The notes: a model not told the origin generated them from the sequence alone. A stretch of DNA of 64,000 bases from Halolamina pelagica (GCF_001307315.1 NZ_LGUC01000001.1:620001-684000), one strand, 5' to 3'. Positions 35,595 through 45,571 are shown, numbered from the stretch's first letter. Program-made: numbers and translations.

Positions 35595-38279
35595 ATGTCT
35601 GCGGTCACCGGGCCCCCGCCGGAGCTCGACGAGCGCCGTGACGAGCTCACGCCGATGCTCCAGCAGTACGTGGATCGCTGCCGGGAGTACGACGACGCGC
35701 TCGTGCTGTTCCGGGTGGGGGATTTCTACAAGACGTTCTGCGGCATCGCCGAGGAGGTCGCCCGGATCTGTGAGCTCACGCTGATCGAGCGCGAGGACTC
35801 GACGGGCACCTACACCGCGGCGGGGATCCCCGTCGACAACGCCGCCGAGTACGTCGAACGCCTGCTCGACGCCGGCCACCGCATCGCGATCGCCGACCAG
35901 GTCGAGGACCCCAGCGAGACCACCGGCATCGTCGACCGCGCGGTCACCCAGATCGTCACGCCCGGCACCGTCGTCGACGACGAACTGCTCTCGCCCGATT
36001 CGACGTACGTCGGCGCGATCGTCGGGGACGACGACGCCTTTGCGGTCGCGAGCGTCGACGTGTCCACCGGCGAGTGCCGGGTCGCCGCCGCGCCGGATCG
36101 CGCGAGCGTCCGCGAGGAGGTCGCCCGCGTCGGGCCCGCAGAGCTGCTCGTGGGGCCGGGTGCGCCGGAGGTCGATGCAGCCTGCCCCACGACGGACTGG
36201 GACGACGACGCCTTCGCCGCCGACACGGCTCGGGACACCCTCGACGCCTACACCGATCCGGACCGCTTTACGGCCGTCGAGGCCCGCGCCGTCGGTGGAC
36301 TGTTGGCCTACGCCGAGTACACGCAGGGCGACGACGGCGCGCTCGCGTACGTCTCGCGGGTGCAGCGGTACGACGCCGCGGACTGTCTGCGGCTGGACGC
36401 CGCCGCGCTCCGGAGCCTCGAACTGTTCGAGAACCGCGCGGGCGGCGAGCGCGAGGGGGATACGCTGTTCGAGACGATCAACGAGACCGTCTGTGCGCTG
36501 GGGCGGCGCCGGCTGGCGTCGTGGCTCCGCCGGCCGCTGGTCGATCGCCGCGCGATCGAGGCTCGCCTCGACGCCGTCGACGAACTCGCGACGCGGACGC
36601 TTCTGCGGGAGGCGCTCCGGGACGAACTGCGCGCCGCCTACGACCTCGAACGGCTGGTCTCCCGGGTTTCCCGGGAACGGGCGAACGCCCGCGACCTGCG
36701 CTCGGTCGCGGGGACGCTCGCCATCGTCCCGGAGCTGAAGGACGCGCTCGCGGACGCCGAGGCCGATCGCCTCCAGCGTCTCCGGGACGACCTCGACGAA
36801 CTGCGGGAGACGCGGCAGCTGATCGAGAGCGCGATCGTCGAGGACCCGCCCCAGGAGATCACCGAGGGCGGGGTGATCCGCGACGGGTTCGACGACGAAC
36901 TCGACGAGGTCCGAAGCACCGAGCGCGAGGGGCGAGCCTGGGTCGCCGATCTCGAGGAACAGGAGCGCGAGCGGACCGGGATCGACAACCTCGAAGTCGG
37001 CCACAACCAGGTCCACGGCTACTACATCGAGGTGACCGACAGCCACCTCGATTCCGTGCCCGAGGAGTACCGCCGGCGCCAGACGCTGAAGAACTCCGAG
37101 CGCTTCGTCACCCCCGAACTCCGCCGGCGCGAGGACGAGATCCTGGGCGCCGCCGAGCGCGCCGACGCGCTGGAGTACGAGCGCTTCTGTGCGGTCCGCG
37201 CCGAGGTCGCCGACGCCGCCGACCGACTGCAGGGGCTCGCGGACGCGCTCGCCGACCTCGACGCGCTGCTCTCGCTTTCGACCGTCGCCGTGGGGCCGGC
37301 GTTCTCCCGCCCCGCGTTCCACGACGGCGACGAGCCGCTCGCGATCGAGGCCGGGCGTCACCCCGTCGTCGCGCAGGCACAGGCGGAGTTCGTCCCCAAC
37401 GACGCCGAGCTGCCCGCCGGCAGCGTCGCCCTCATCACCGGCCCCAACATGAGCGGGAAGTCGACGTACATGCGGCAGGTCGGGCTGATCTGCGTGCTCG
37501 CACAGGCCGGCGGGTTCGTGCCCGCCGAGTCCGCGAGCCTCCCCGTGCTGGACCGGGTGTTCACTCGCGTCGGCGCCAGCGACGACATCGCGGGCGGGCA
37601 GTCGACGTTCATGCGCGAGATGAGCGAACTCACCGACATCCTCCACGACGCGACCGCGGACTCGCTGGTGCTGCTGGACGAGGTGGGCCGCGGCACCTCG
37701 ACGGCCGACGGCCTCGCCATCGCCCGCGCGGCGACGGAGTTCCTCCACGACGAGGTGGGCGCCCGGACGATGTTCGCGACGCACTACCACGACCTGACCG
37801 CGCTGGCCGACGAGCGCGAGGGCGTGTTCAACCGCCACTTCACCGCGATCCGTGACGGCGACGACGTGACGTTCCTCCACCGCGTGGACGACGGGCCGTC
37901 GTCCTCCTCCTACGGCGTCGAAGTCGCGCGGATGGCCGGCGTTCCCGAACCGGTGGTCGAGCGCTCGCGGGCGCTGGTCGAGGGTGGGGGCGACGACGCG
38001 AGCGCCGACCCCGAGGCGGACGGCTCGGCGCCGGCCCCGACACAGGCAGCGACCGACGGCGCGGGCGCCGACAGCGCCGGCGAGAGCACCGCGCCCGAAG
38101 CCGACGCCGGACCGGCGACGCCCCCGGGCCAGCAGACGCTTCCCGGGGTCGAGCCCAGTACGCCAGCCGAAACCGACGCGGTCGTGGCCGAGCTCCGCGA
38201 CCTCGATCTCGCCCGGACGACCCCGATCGAGGCGTTGAACCGCCTGCAGGAGCTGCAGGATCGCGTCACCGACGAATGA
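35595..38279 (+). CDS. mutS: DNA mismatch repair protein MutS
   Basis: An intact 894-residue MutS1-type protein. The mismatch-reading motif is GDFYKTF (residues 42-48), so the canonical Phe-X-Glu is Phe44-X-Lys46. The connector, core and clamp domains follow. The ATPase has Walker A GPNMSGKST, Walker B LVLLDEVGRGTST and the FATHYHDL motif. A low-complexity Ala/Asp/Glu linker of about 70 residues precedes the C-terminal QQTLPGVE and helix-turn-helix. It overlaps mutL by ATGA. Confidence 0.95.
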   Translation: MSAVTGPPPELDERRDELTPMLQQYVDRCREYDDALVLFRVGDFYKTFCGIAEEVARICELTLIEREDSTGTYTAAGIPVDNAAEYVERLLDAGHRIAIADQVEDPSETTGIVDRAVTQIVTPGTVVDDELLSPDSTYVGAIVGDDDAFAVASVDVSTGECRVAAAPDRASVREEVARVGPAELLVGPGAPEVDAACPTTDWDDDAFAADTARDTLDAYTDPDRFTAVEARAVGGLLAYAEYTQGDDGALAYVSRVQRYDAADCLRLDAAALRSLELFENRAGGEREGDTLFETINETVCALGRRRLASWLRRPLVDRRAIEARLDAVDELATRTLLREALRDELRAAYDLERLVSRVSRERANARDLRSVAGTLAIVPELKDALADAEADRLQRLRDDLDELRETRQLIESAIVEDPPQEITEGGVIRDGFDDELDEVRSTEREGRAWVADLEEQERERTGIDNLEVGHNQVHGYYIEVTDSHLDSVPEEYRRRQTLKNSERFVTPELRRREDEILGAAERADALEYERFCAVRAEVADAADRLQGLADALADLDALLSLSTVAVGPAFSRPAFHDGDEPLAIEAGRHPVVAQAQAEFVPNDAELPAGSVALITGPNMSGKSTYMRQVGLICVLAQAGGFVPAESASLPVLDRVFTRVGASDDIAGGQSTFMREMSELTDILHDATADSLVLLDEVGRGTSTADGLAIARAATEFLHDEVGARTMFATHYHDLTALADEREGVFNRHFTAIRDGDDVTFLHRVDDGPSSSSYGVEVARMAGVPEPVVERSRALVEGGGDDASADPEADGSAPAPTQAATDGAGADSAGESTAPEADAGPATPPGQQTLPGVEPSTPAETDAVVAELRDLDLARTTPIEALNRLQELQDRVTDE

Positions 38280-39937
38280 GCGACCCCACCGAGCCGACGC
38301 CGACGGTCGAGCGACTCGACGCGTCGACGGTCGACCGCATCGCCGCCGGCGAGGTGATCACCCGGCCCGCCCGGGTCGTTGGCGAGCTGCTGGACAACGC
38401 GCTCGACGCCGGCGCGGACTCGATCCGCGTCGAGATCGACGGCGACGGCACCGAGCGCATCAGGGTCGCCGACGACGGACACGGGATGCGCCGCCGCGAC
38501 GCCGAGCGGGCGATCGAGCGCCACGCGACCAGCAAGCTCCGGGACGCCGCCGAGCTGCCGTCGACGACCAGCCTCGGCTTCCGCGGCGAGGCGCTGCCGA
38601 GCATCGCCGACGCGGGCCGGCTCGAACTGGTCACCAGCGACGGCACCGAGCCCGGAACCCGGCTCGTCGTCGACGGCGAGGTGGAGGTCACCGACGCCGG
38701 CCGGGCCCGCGGGACGACCGTCATCGTCCGGGAGCTGTTTGCGGACCGCCCCGCGCGCCGCGAGTCCCTGGGCGGCGCGGGCGCGGAGTTCGCGAAGATC
38801 TCCTCGCTGGTCGCGCGCTACGCGCTCACGCGGCCGGACGTGTCGTTCTCGCTCGCCCACGACGACCGAGAGGTGTTCGAGACGCCCGGTAGCGGCGCGT
38901 ACGAGGACGCGCTGGCGGCGGTGTACGACCGTCACGTCGCCGCGCGGTCGACGACGTTCAGCCACGAGACGGCGCTCTCGGGGGCGTTCGACGGCGCGGC
39001 CATCCACGTCGACGGGGCCCTCGTCTTCCCCGCGACGACGCGCTCGGACCGATCGCACCTCCGGACCGCGATCAACGACCGCCCCGTCGTCGACGAGGGG
39101 ATCCGCCGCGCGGTCGAGCGCGGCTACGGCCGGCTGCTCCCGGACGGTCGCCACCCGGTCGCCGTCGTCTCGATCTCGCTCCCGCCGGCGGCTGTCGACG
39201 CGAACGTCCACCCCGCGAAGGCCGAGGTCGCGCTCTCGGTCCGCGAGGCCGTGGAAGCGGCAGTCGAGACGGGCGTCAGCGACGCGCTCACGACCGCGGA
39301 TCTCCGGCGCTCCGGCGAGGTGGCGATGGGGCTGGCGGAGTCCCTGGAGCCGAAACGGGGGGAGTCCGCGCTCGCCGAGGCCGACGTGCTCGGGCAGTTC
39401 CGGGACACGTACATCCTCTGTGCGGAGGGCGACGACCTGCTCGTGATCGACCAGCACGCCGCCCACGAGCGCGTGAACTTCGAGCGCCTGCAGGCGGCTG
39501 TCGCGGGCGAAGCGATCGAGCGGATCGAACTCTCGCCGCCGGAGACGGTGTCGCTGTCCCCGGCCGCGGCGGCGGTCGTCGAGGAACGAGCCGGCGAACT
39601 CGCGGCGCTGGGGTTCGACGCCGCGTCGTTCGGCGGCGCGACGGTGAAGCTCTCGACGGTTCCCGCGCCGCTGGGCCGGCCGGCCGACACCGAGGCGTTT
39701 CGGGAGACGCTCGCCGCGCTCGCGAGTGGCAGCGACCCCGACGACGCCCGGGAGTCGGCGCTCGCGGAGTTGGCCTGTCACCCGTCGCTGAAAGCCGGCG
39801 ACGCGCTGGCGACCGAGGAGGCGGCGGCGCTCGTCGAGCGACTGGGGCAGTGCGAGCAGCCGTTCGCCTGCCCGCACGGTCGGCCGACGGTCCTCAGCGT
39901 GAACGAGGAGACGTTGGCGGCCGGGTTCGAACGATAG
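38276..39937 (+). CDS. mutL: DNA mismatch repair endonuclease MutL
   Basis: An intact 553-residue MutL. The GHKL ATPase domain has ELLDNALDAGA, VADDGHGM, ATSKL and LGFRGEALPSIA. The C-terminal domain keeps the endonuclease motif DQHAAHERVNFE, plus ACHPSLKAGD and CPHGRP, which complete the metal site. It therefore nicks DNA itself, as expected where MutH is absent. ATGA overlap with mutS shows translational coupling. Confidence 0.95.
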   Translation: MSDPTEPTPTVERLDASTVDRIAAGEVITRPARVVGELLDNALDAGADSIRVEIDGDGTERIRVADDGHGMRRRDAERAIERHATSKLRDAAELPSTTSLGFRGEALPSIADAGRLELVTSDGTEPGTRLVVDGEVEVTDAGRARGTTVIVRELFADRPARRESLGGAGAEFAKISSLVARYALTRPDVSFSLAHDDREVFETPGSGAYEDALAAVYDRHVAARSTTFSHETALSGAFDGAAIHVDGALVFPATTRSDRSHLRTAINDRPVVDEGIRRAVERGYGRLLPDGRHPVAVVSISLPPAAVDANVHPAKAEVALSVREAVEAAVETGVSDALTTADLRRSGEVAMGLAESLEPKRGESALAEADVLGQFRDTYILCAEGDDLLVIDQHAAHERVNFERLQAAVAGEAIERIELSPPETVSLSPAAAAVVEERAGELAALGFDAASFGGATVKLSTVPAPLGRPADTEAFRETLAALASGSDPDDARESALAELACHPSLKAGDALATEEAAALVERLGQCEQPFACPHGRPTVLSVNEETLAAGFER

Positions 39938-39982
39938 CCGACCGCGGCGCGCGAGCAGGCGCGACCGCCGTGTCGCGCCGCC

Positions 39983-40087
39983 GAGCCAACGCCGCGGTCG
40001 TGCGAAGCCGAAACCCGACGATCGAACGGGCGCGACCGCCCCGTCGGGCGCCGCCGGAGCCAACGCCGCGGTCGTGCGAAGCCGAAA
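39983..40087. repeat. 74-bp period direct repeat (exact 31-bp core, two copies)
   Basis: An identical 31-base block occurs at 39983-40013 and 40057-40087, inside a longer, imperfect repeat that begins with GCGCGACCGCC in both copies. It lies in the 188-bp gap between mutL and a convergent gene. Two copies only, so not CRISPR. It may be a terminator region or a local duplication. Confidence 0.7.
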
Positions 40088-40125
40088 ACGGACACCCGAC
40101 GCAACTGCCGTGTCGCCTCGGGTTC

Positions 40126-40440
40126 CTACCACTCCTTGCAGTCGGAACAGACCAGCGCGTCGGGGGCGAGATCGGGCGCCTCGGCGGCGCCGCCCTCGCC
40201 GGCCCGCCAGCGCTGCTCGACGCTCGCGCCGCAGGCCGCACACGCCGCGCCGTCGGGCGTCGACGTGTAGGTGAACGTCGGCGTCTCGGGGGCTGATTCG
40301 GCGTCCGGGTCGTCGGCCTCCGGTTCGTTGGCTTCCGGATCGCCGTCTCCCGGGCCACTGGCCGCCCGCTCGCCGTGTCCGGCCGCCTCATCGCCGGCCG
40401 CCTCGCCCGCGAAGTCCGTGAGGCTGGCGTCGTCGCTCAT
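40126..40440 (-). CDS. Small zinc-ribbon protein (haloarchaeal)
   Basis: A 104-residue protein starting MSDDASLTDFAGEAAGDE. The first 65 residues are an acidic low-complexity stretch. The C-terminus is a zinc ribbon: CAACGASVEQRWR and CSDCKEW. From memory it resembles a haloarchaeal domain of unknown function (DUF7573 perhaps; not checkable here). ATG 40440 is chosen by that conserved opening. Role unknown. Confidence 0.65.
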   Translation of the reverse strand: MSDDASLTDFAGEAAGDEAAGHGERAASGPGDGDPEANEPEADDPDAESAPETPTFTYTSTPDGAACAACGASVEQRWRAGEGGAAEAPDLAPDALVCSDCKEW

Positions 40441-40523
40441 GCTCCCGGCTGGGGGCGGCGGGGGCTTAGCGTTGGCGTCCCGCAAGCGAACGCTTTTCAC
40501 CCCCGACGGGCCCACAGTCGGGC

Positions 40524-41018
40524 ATGGACCCCGGACATCCGCTGCAGGGCATGACCGACCTCTGGGACGACACCATCGACGACATGGAGGCCACCGCGGC
40601 CGAGTTGCGGGACGATGGCTGGGAGACCGTCGAGCTCCACCCCGGCGCGGTGACGCCGCTGCCGCGGCTGGAGACCGAGGACGGCTACGAGGACGACCGC
40701 ACGGGGTTCGACGTGCTCGTGCCGGGCAACGAGTTCTCGGCGGTGCAGGACGCCGTCGACGGCGCCGCCTTCGACGAGTACGAGGCGTACAACGCCCAGG
40801 CCAACGGCGTCGTGTTCGCGGTGGTCGTGATGAAAGCCGACGACGCCGGACGGGCGGTGCTGATCCCCATCTACTACCGGGCCGACGAGGCGGCCGAGAC
40901 CGTCCAGCGTATCGAGGCGGCCGGCGAGAGCCGACTTTTCGTCCGCCCGCTCGACGACAGCGAGCGCGTGCTGTTCGTCCAGCAGTCCCCTGCGGCGCTG
41001 CTTCCCGGCGAGGAGTAA
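40524..41018 (+). CDS. Haloarchaeal conserved protein, unknown
   Basis: A 164-residue acidic protein starting MDPGHPLQGMTDLWDDTIDD. A mixed alpha/beta single domain is likely (GFDVLVPGNEFSAVQ; NGVVFAVVVMKADD; AVLIPIYYRADEA; SRLFVRPLDDSERVLFVQQ). No catalytic motif. It begins a run of same-strand genes that includes S6e. Conserved-looking but unnamed. Confidence 0.62.
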   Translation: MDPGHPLQGMTDLWDDTIDDMEATAAELRDDGWETVELHPGAVTPLPRLETEDGYEDDRTGFDVLVPGNEFSAVQDAVDGAAFDEYEAYNAQANGVVFAVVVMKADDAGRAVLIPIYYRADEAAETVQRIEAAGESRLFVRPLDDSERVLFVQQSPAALLPGEE

Positions 41019-41093
41019 CGCCGCGTCCGGTCCACCCCTGCCGGAACAGGCGGTTTCGACGTGTTTTTCAGCCGCGGCCGAGAGTTCTCCGGT

Positions 41094-41489
41094 ATGGCCG
41101 AACTCAAGCTCGTCGTGTCGGACCCCGACACGGGCAACACGTATCAGACGGAGGTCGACGGACAGGATGCCAACCGGTTCCTCGGGCGCTCGCTCGGCGA
41201 CGAGGTCGACGGCGACGTCGTCGGGCTCTCGGAGTCGACGCTGAAGCTCACCGGCGGCTCGGACGCCGCCGGCCGACCGATGCGGGAGGACGTGGCCGGC
41301 TCCAACCTCAAGCAGCTCCTGCTCGAGGGCGGCGTCGGCTTCAACCCCGAGAAGGACGGCGAGCGCCGACGCATCACGGTCCGCGGCGCCGAGTTCAGCG
41401 AGGAGAGCGCGCAGGTCAACGCCACCGTCCTCGGCGACGAGGACGTCGCCGCCGCCTTCGGCGAGGGCGACGACGAAGACGCCGAGTAA
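41094..41489 (+). CDS. rps6e: 30S ribosomal protein S6e
   Basis: A 131-residue ribosomal protein present in archaea and eukaryotes. Family segments: [68 protein letters not shown] 41094 is chosen; an upstream in-frame ATG-like start at 41061 would add 11 residues that the family lacks. The frame is intact. Confidence 0.93.
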   Translation: MAELKLVVSDPDTGNTYQTEVDGQDANRFLGRSLGDEVDGDVVGLSESTLKLTGGSDAAGRPMREDVAGSNLKQLLLEGGVGFNPEKDGERRRITVRGAEFSEESAQVNATVLGDEDVAAAFGEGDDEDAE

Positions 41490-41507
41490 GTTCCTACTCG
41501 CTTCTCG

Positions 41508-42011
41508 ATGGCCGACCGTATCCCCAGCGACCACGCCAGCGTGCACACCGAACGGGCCGAGGTGGCTCGCAGCGGCGGCACACGCCGGCCCTGCCTCCAC
41601 CTGCCTGCCGATCTGGCGCTCGCCCCCGGCTCGTTCGTCCGGCTCGTCGTCGGCGGCGACGAGTACCACGCCGAGGTCCGCGAGCACCGCTCGGGCTTCC
41701 TGCTCCGTGGCGCCTACGACCTGAAAAGCGAGGCGCGCGATCCGGGTCGGGCCGAGAACCGACTGGTCGAGTGGCTGCGGGAGGAGGGCCGCGAGGCGGG
41801 CGACCCCGTCGAGATCGACGAGATCGAGCCCGGCGAGCGCTACGGGCTCCGCCTCCCGGGCGAGCGAGCGTTCTACCGCGACAGTAGCGGCCCGGGTGGC
41901 TCGCTGCAGGACATTGCGAGCGATCTCGCCGGCACCGGGCAAGGCGGCGAGGACGGCGATTTCGCCGGTAACGACGCCGACGGCACCGACGACCCGTTCG
42001 ATCTCGACTGA
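41508..42011 (+). CDS. Haloarchaeal conserved protein beside S6e, unknown
   Basis: A 167-residue protein starting MADRIPSDHASVHTERAEVARSGG. The middle (CLHLPADLALAPGSFVRLVVGGDEYHAEV) suggests a small beta-barrel of the kind that binds nucleic acid or protein. The last 30 residues are Gly/Asp rich. It starts 18 bp after S6e and is probably co-transcribed with it. Function unknown. Confidence 0.62.
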   Translation: MADRIPSDHASVHTERAEVARSGGTRRPCLHLPADLALAPGSFVRLVVGGDEYHAEVREHRSGFLLRGAYDLKSEARDPGRAENRLVEWLREEGREAGDPVEIDEIEPGERYGLRLPGERAFYRDSSGPGGSLQDIASDLAGTGQGGEDGDFAGNDADGTDDPFDLD

Positions 42012-42060
42012 GCCGACCGAAACGCGGTCGCTTTTTCCCGTTCAGGCGCCTCGTCGGGGT

Positions 42061-42489
42061 ATGAGCAAACTCTCGGAGTTCCTCGCGGGCGAGCGCCTGG
42101 AGGACGTGGCGCTGTTCCTCGCGGAAGACCAGCTTGACGAGGCGGGCAAACTGGCAGACGCCGGCGAGGAGGTCGACGGCGGCGTCGTGCTCGTACGCCC
42201 GGGCGAGCAGGGCCGGAAGCTGTTCAGCGCCGGCACCGGCCAGGACGCCATGGAGTTCGCGAAGGAGGCGATGGGCGAGGGCGGCAGTATCGACGCCGAC
42301 CTCGCGGGCGGGCAGTGTCCGGCCGGCGACGGCGACGCCCACCAGGTCCAGTACGTCTTCGCGTTCGCGGAGGCGGAGAACCCCGAAGTCGGCGGGATGT
42401 ACGCCGACGGCGACGTGATCCACGCCTACGCGAAGTGTGCCTGCGGGGAGTCGTACTCCGAGAAGTGGGTCGTCGGGAGTCGCGAGTAG
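42061..42489 (+). CDS. DUF5807-like haloarchaeal protein
   Basis: A 142-residue protein starting MSKLSEFLAGERLEDVALFLAED. It has conserved segments EEAGEEVDGGVVLV (read as ADAGEEVDGG...), AMEFAKEAMGEGG and VIHAYAKCACGESYSEKWVVG, with CPAGDGDAHQVQYVFAFAE between. I recall this pattern as DUF5807. The Cys residues could form a metal site. Its stop abuts the stop of the convergent DHH gene. Confidence 0.7.
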   Translation: MSKLSEFLAGERLEDVALFLAEDQLDEAGKLADAGEEVDGGVVLVRPGEQGRKLFSAGTGQDAMEFAKEAMGEGGSIDADLAGGQCPAGDGDAHQVQYVFAFAEAENPEVGGMYADGDVIHAYAKCACGESYSEKWVVGSRE

Positions 42490-43682
42490 CTACGCGTCGT
42501 CGTCGACCAGTTCTTCGAACGCCCGCCGGATAACGGTCCGTGCTGTCCGGCCCTCGCTGGTCCAGTGCTGGGCCATATCGAGCATGTCGTCGTAGATATC
42601 CGGCTTACAGCCCGCAGCTTTCGGGTGGCCGCCGCCGTTGACCTGGCCGGCGACCTCGTGGCAGCGCTCGAACCCTCGGAGCCGCGGATGCTCGCGCTCC
42701 CGGAGGGTTTGACGATCACCGCGGCGTCGCAGCCGTCCTCCCGCAGCGCCTCGGCGACCTCGTTCTGCGAGCAGCGACCGTACGTGAACCCGACAGTCCA
42801 GTCGCCGATCTCCCGGCGGTTCGCTCGCGACACGGCGGCCTCGATGCGCTGTTCCTTCTCCACCCGGCGGTGCTCGACGTACTCCAGCACGGTTTCCGGG
42901 AGTTCGGCGCCGTACTCGCCGACGACCGCGGCGTACTCCTCCGGGCCGCTCCAGTAGGCGTAGTCCGCGAGGTCGTCGCTGCGGGCGTCCTGCTTCAGCC
43001 AGAGGTCGTGGTCCCGGGTGACCGCGGCGAGTTCGGCGTAGCGCTCGTCGAACGCGTAGTCGAGCGAGCGCAGCGTCACGTCGGTGGTGCACTCTTCCTC
43101 GCTGTCGCCGATCACGAGGTCGACGCCCGCGTCGCGGACCTGCTGTTCCAGCTCCTCGCCCCACTGGTGGTGGTCGAACCACCGCACGTCGCCACAGCGC
43201 TCGACCAGCGTCGCCAGGTCGTCGGCGATGTACTCGTAGCTGTCCGGGCAGATGTCACAGACGTAGCAGTCCGTGCCCGCTTCGACGTACTCGGCGACCA
43301 GTTCGAGCGACTCCTCGATGTCGCCGGGGCCGGACGCGACCAGCGCCACCGTCGAGCGCTCGTGGGGTTCGGGTTCGTCTTCCTCCTCGTCGGGCTCAGC
43401 CTCGTCCTCGTCCGCCTCGTCGGCCAGCTCCGCGGCCAGCGCCGCCTCGAAGGGGGCAACGTCGAGGGCGGCGTCGCGGGCCTCGCGGATCAGCGCGACA
43501 CAACCCAGCCCGTCGGCGTCGGAGTCGGTGATCACGACCGCCTCGGCGCCGTCGACGGCCTCGGCGACGCGTTCCTCGGTGCGATCCTCGTCGAGCGAGT
43601 CGGGGTAGAAAAAGCCCTTGCCGGGCAGTAGCGAGCGCCGGTGCAGCGAGAGATCGCCGGTATCGATGAGTTCGTCGTCCAT
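42490..43682 (-). CDS. DHH family phosphoesterase (RecJ-like), one frameshift
   Basis: About 397 residues when repaired. The DHH motifs are TDSDADGLGC, then CDICPDSYEY and WFDHHQWGEE; the DHHA1 end carries GQVNGGGHPKAAGCKP. A charged acidic insert (DEADEDEAEPDEEEDEPEP) lies near residue 90. The frame breaks at plus-strand C 42673-42675; one extra base joins RGSEG to FERCHEVAG. Archaeal members include RecJ-like nucleases that accompany the replisome; nuclease versus nucleotide phosphatase activity cannot be told from sequence. ATG 43682. Confidence 0.85.
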
Positions 43683-43725
43683 ACCGACGCGTCGGCGAGC
43701 CGGGGTATAAGCGCCGTGGAACGGG

Positions 43726-44183
43726 CTACGCGGTCGCTCCGTCGCCCTCGGCCGCGGCCTCGCCCTCAAGCTGGCGGACGGTCAACACCGGCACCGGACA
43801 GCGCCGCACGACGCGCTCGGCGACGCCGCCGATCAGGTAGCGGTTCTCGCCGTGGCGCCCCGTGTGCCGGTCGCGACCACGTCGGCGTCGACCTCGCGGG
43901 CGTAGTCGGAGATGGTCGCCGCCGGTCGACCCTGGCGGACTGCCGTGGTGACTGGCTGCTCGGCGCGCGTGGCCACGTCGGCGACGGCGTCCTCGCCGTC
44001 GTTGCGGAGCCCCTCCCGGAGCTCCTCCCGGACACGCTCGGGCGAGGACTCGACCTCCCCCTCGTCGACGACGAACAGCGCGTGCACCTCGGCGTCGAAC
44101 CGCTCGGCGAACTCCAGCGCCACGTCGACCGCGCGTCGAACGCTCGCGGAGCCGTCGGTGGCGATGACTAGGGTGTCGAACAC
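43726..44183 (-). CDS. Universal stress protein (UspA), one frameshift
   Basis: About 152 residues when repaired. It opens MFDTLVIATDGSASVRRAVDVALE from GTG 44183. The ATP-binding C-terminal motif is broken at plus-strand C 43858-43861; one extra base gives ATGTRGRHGENRYLIGGVAERVVRRCPVPVL. UspA proteins bind ATP and act in stress adaptation; haloarchaea carry many. It is divergent from pgi by 101 bp. Confidence 0.88.
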
Positions 44184-44284
44184 AGTCGTTCGTTCGCCCG
44201 AGAGGACATAACTCCGACGGGCCAGCCCGGCGCGGGCGTCGCGCTCTCAGAAGCTACTTCCCGATACCGACCCCCACTCCGACC

Positions 44285-45571
44285 ATGCGCACCGACATCG
44301 GCAACGCGCTGGGCGGGGAGCCAGCCCTGACCCGCGACGCCCTCGACGAACTGGACGCCGACGTGGCCGCGGCCCACGAGCGGATCGCCGCCGGGATGGC
44401 CGACGACGAGTTCGGCTACGCCGCGCTCAATCTGCCGGAGACGGCCGACCCCGAGCGCATCCGCGCCGCGGTCGAGCCGTTCGCCGACAGCGAGGCCGTA
44501 CTCACGGTCGGCATCGGCGGCAGCGCGCTCGGCGCCGCGACGCTCTCGAACGCGCTGGCGAGCGACATCGACGCGTACTACCTCGACAACGTCGACCCCG
44601 AGCACACCACTCGCCTGCTCGACTCGCTGGATCTCTCCCGGACCGCCGTGAACGTCGTCTCGAACTCCGGCACCACCGCCGAGACGCTCTCGAACTTCCT
44701 CGTCGTTCGCGAAGCGATGGAGTCGGCGGGCGTCGACTGGACCGAGCGGACGTTCGTCACCACCGGGCCGGAGGGAAACCTCCGGAACCTCGCGACCAAA
44801 CACGATCTGCCCGCGCTCGACGTGCCAGCGGGCGTCCCGGGCCGGTTCTCGGTGCTCTCGACGGTCGGGCTGGCCGTCGCGGCGATTCAGGGCCACGACA
44901 TCGACGCCGTGCTCGCCGGCGCCGCCGCCGAGCGCGAGCGACTGGCGGGGTCGCTGTACGACTCGCCGGCGTACGCCTACGGCGCGACGACGTACGCGCT
45001 GGCCCAGCGCGGCGCGCTGACGAACGCATTCATGCCGTACGCCGAATCCCTGGAGACGTTCGCGGAGTGGTTCGCCCAGCTCTGGGCCGAGAGCCTCGGC
45101 AAGGACGGCCAGGGGCAGACGCCCGCTCGCGCGCTGGGCGCGACCGACCAGCACTCACAGCTCCAACTGTACCGCGCCGGCCCGCGGGACAAGCTCGTGA
45201 CGCTCGTGCGCCCGACCGAGCGCGCGGACCGCGACATCCCGGAGACGGACCTCGAGGGACTCTCCTACCTCGGCGGCGAGTCGCTCGGCACGCTACTCGA
45301 CGCGGAGTTCGAGGCGACCGAGGCGAGTCTCACGGCCGCGGACTGCCCGAACGTCCGGCTCGAGATCGACCGCGTCGACGAGCGCGGGCTGGGCGAGTTG
45401 CTGTTCGGGATGGAGGCCGCCTGCGTCTGCTACGGCGAACTCGCCGACCTCTCGACGTTCACCCAGCCGGCCGTTGAGTGGGGGAAGAAGGCGGCTCGCG
45501 GCCTGCTCGGCGGCGGCGAGTTCGAAGAGGCCGAGGCGGTCCGCGGGAAGGACCGACTGGTCGTGGAGTAG
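44285..45571 (+). CDS. pgi: Glucose-6-phosphate isomerase
   Basis: An intact 428-residue PGI-superfamily enzyme interconverting glucose-6- and fructose-6-phosphate. Motifs: VGIGGSALGAATL, NSGTTAETLSNFLVVRE, VPGRFSVLSTVG, WFAQLWAESLGKDGQG, GATDQHSQLQLY. It is the classical sugar-isomerase fold type rather than the archaeal cupin type. ATG 44285 begins MRTDIGNALGGEPAL. Used for gluconeogenesis and sugar catabolism in haloarchaea. Confidence 0.94.
   Translation: MRTDIGNALGGEPALTRDALDELDADVAAAHERIAAGMADDEFGYAALNLPETADPERIRAAVEPFADSEAVLTVGIGGSALGAATLSNALASDIDAYYLDNVDPEHTTRLLDSLDLSRTAVNVVSNSGTTAETLSNFLVVREAMESAGVDWTERTFVTTGPEGNLRNLATKHDLPALDVPAGVPGRFSVLSTVGLAVAAIQGHDIDAVLAGAAAERERLAGSLYDSPAYAYGATTYALAQRGALTNAFMPYAESLETFAEWFAQLWAESLGKDGQGQTPARALGATDQHSQLQLYRAGPRDKLVTLVRPTERADRDIPETDLEGLSYLGGESLGTLLDAEFEATEASLTAADCPNVRLEIDRVDERGLGELLFGMEAACVCYGELADLSTFTQPAVEWGKKAARGLLGGGEFEEAEAVRGKDRLVVE

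Noticed and set aside
39983-40087. CRISPR array
   Set aside because: Only two copies, the spacer would be 43 bp and itself partly repeated, and there are no cas genes in the window.
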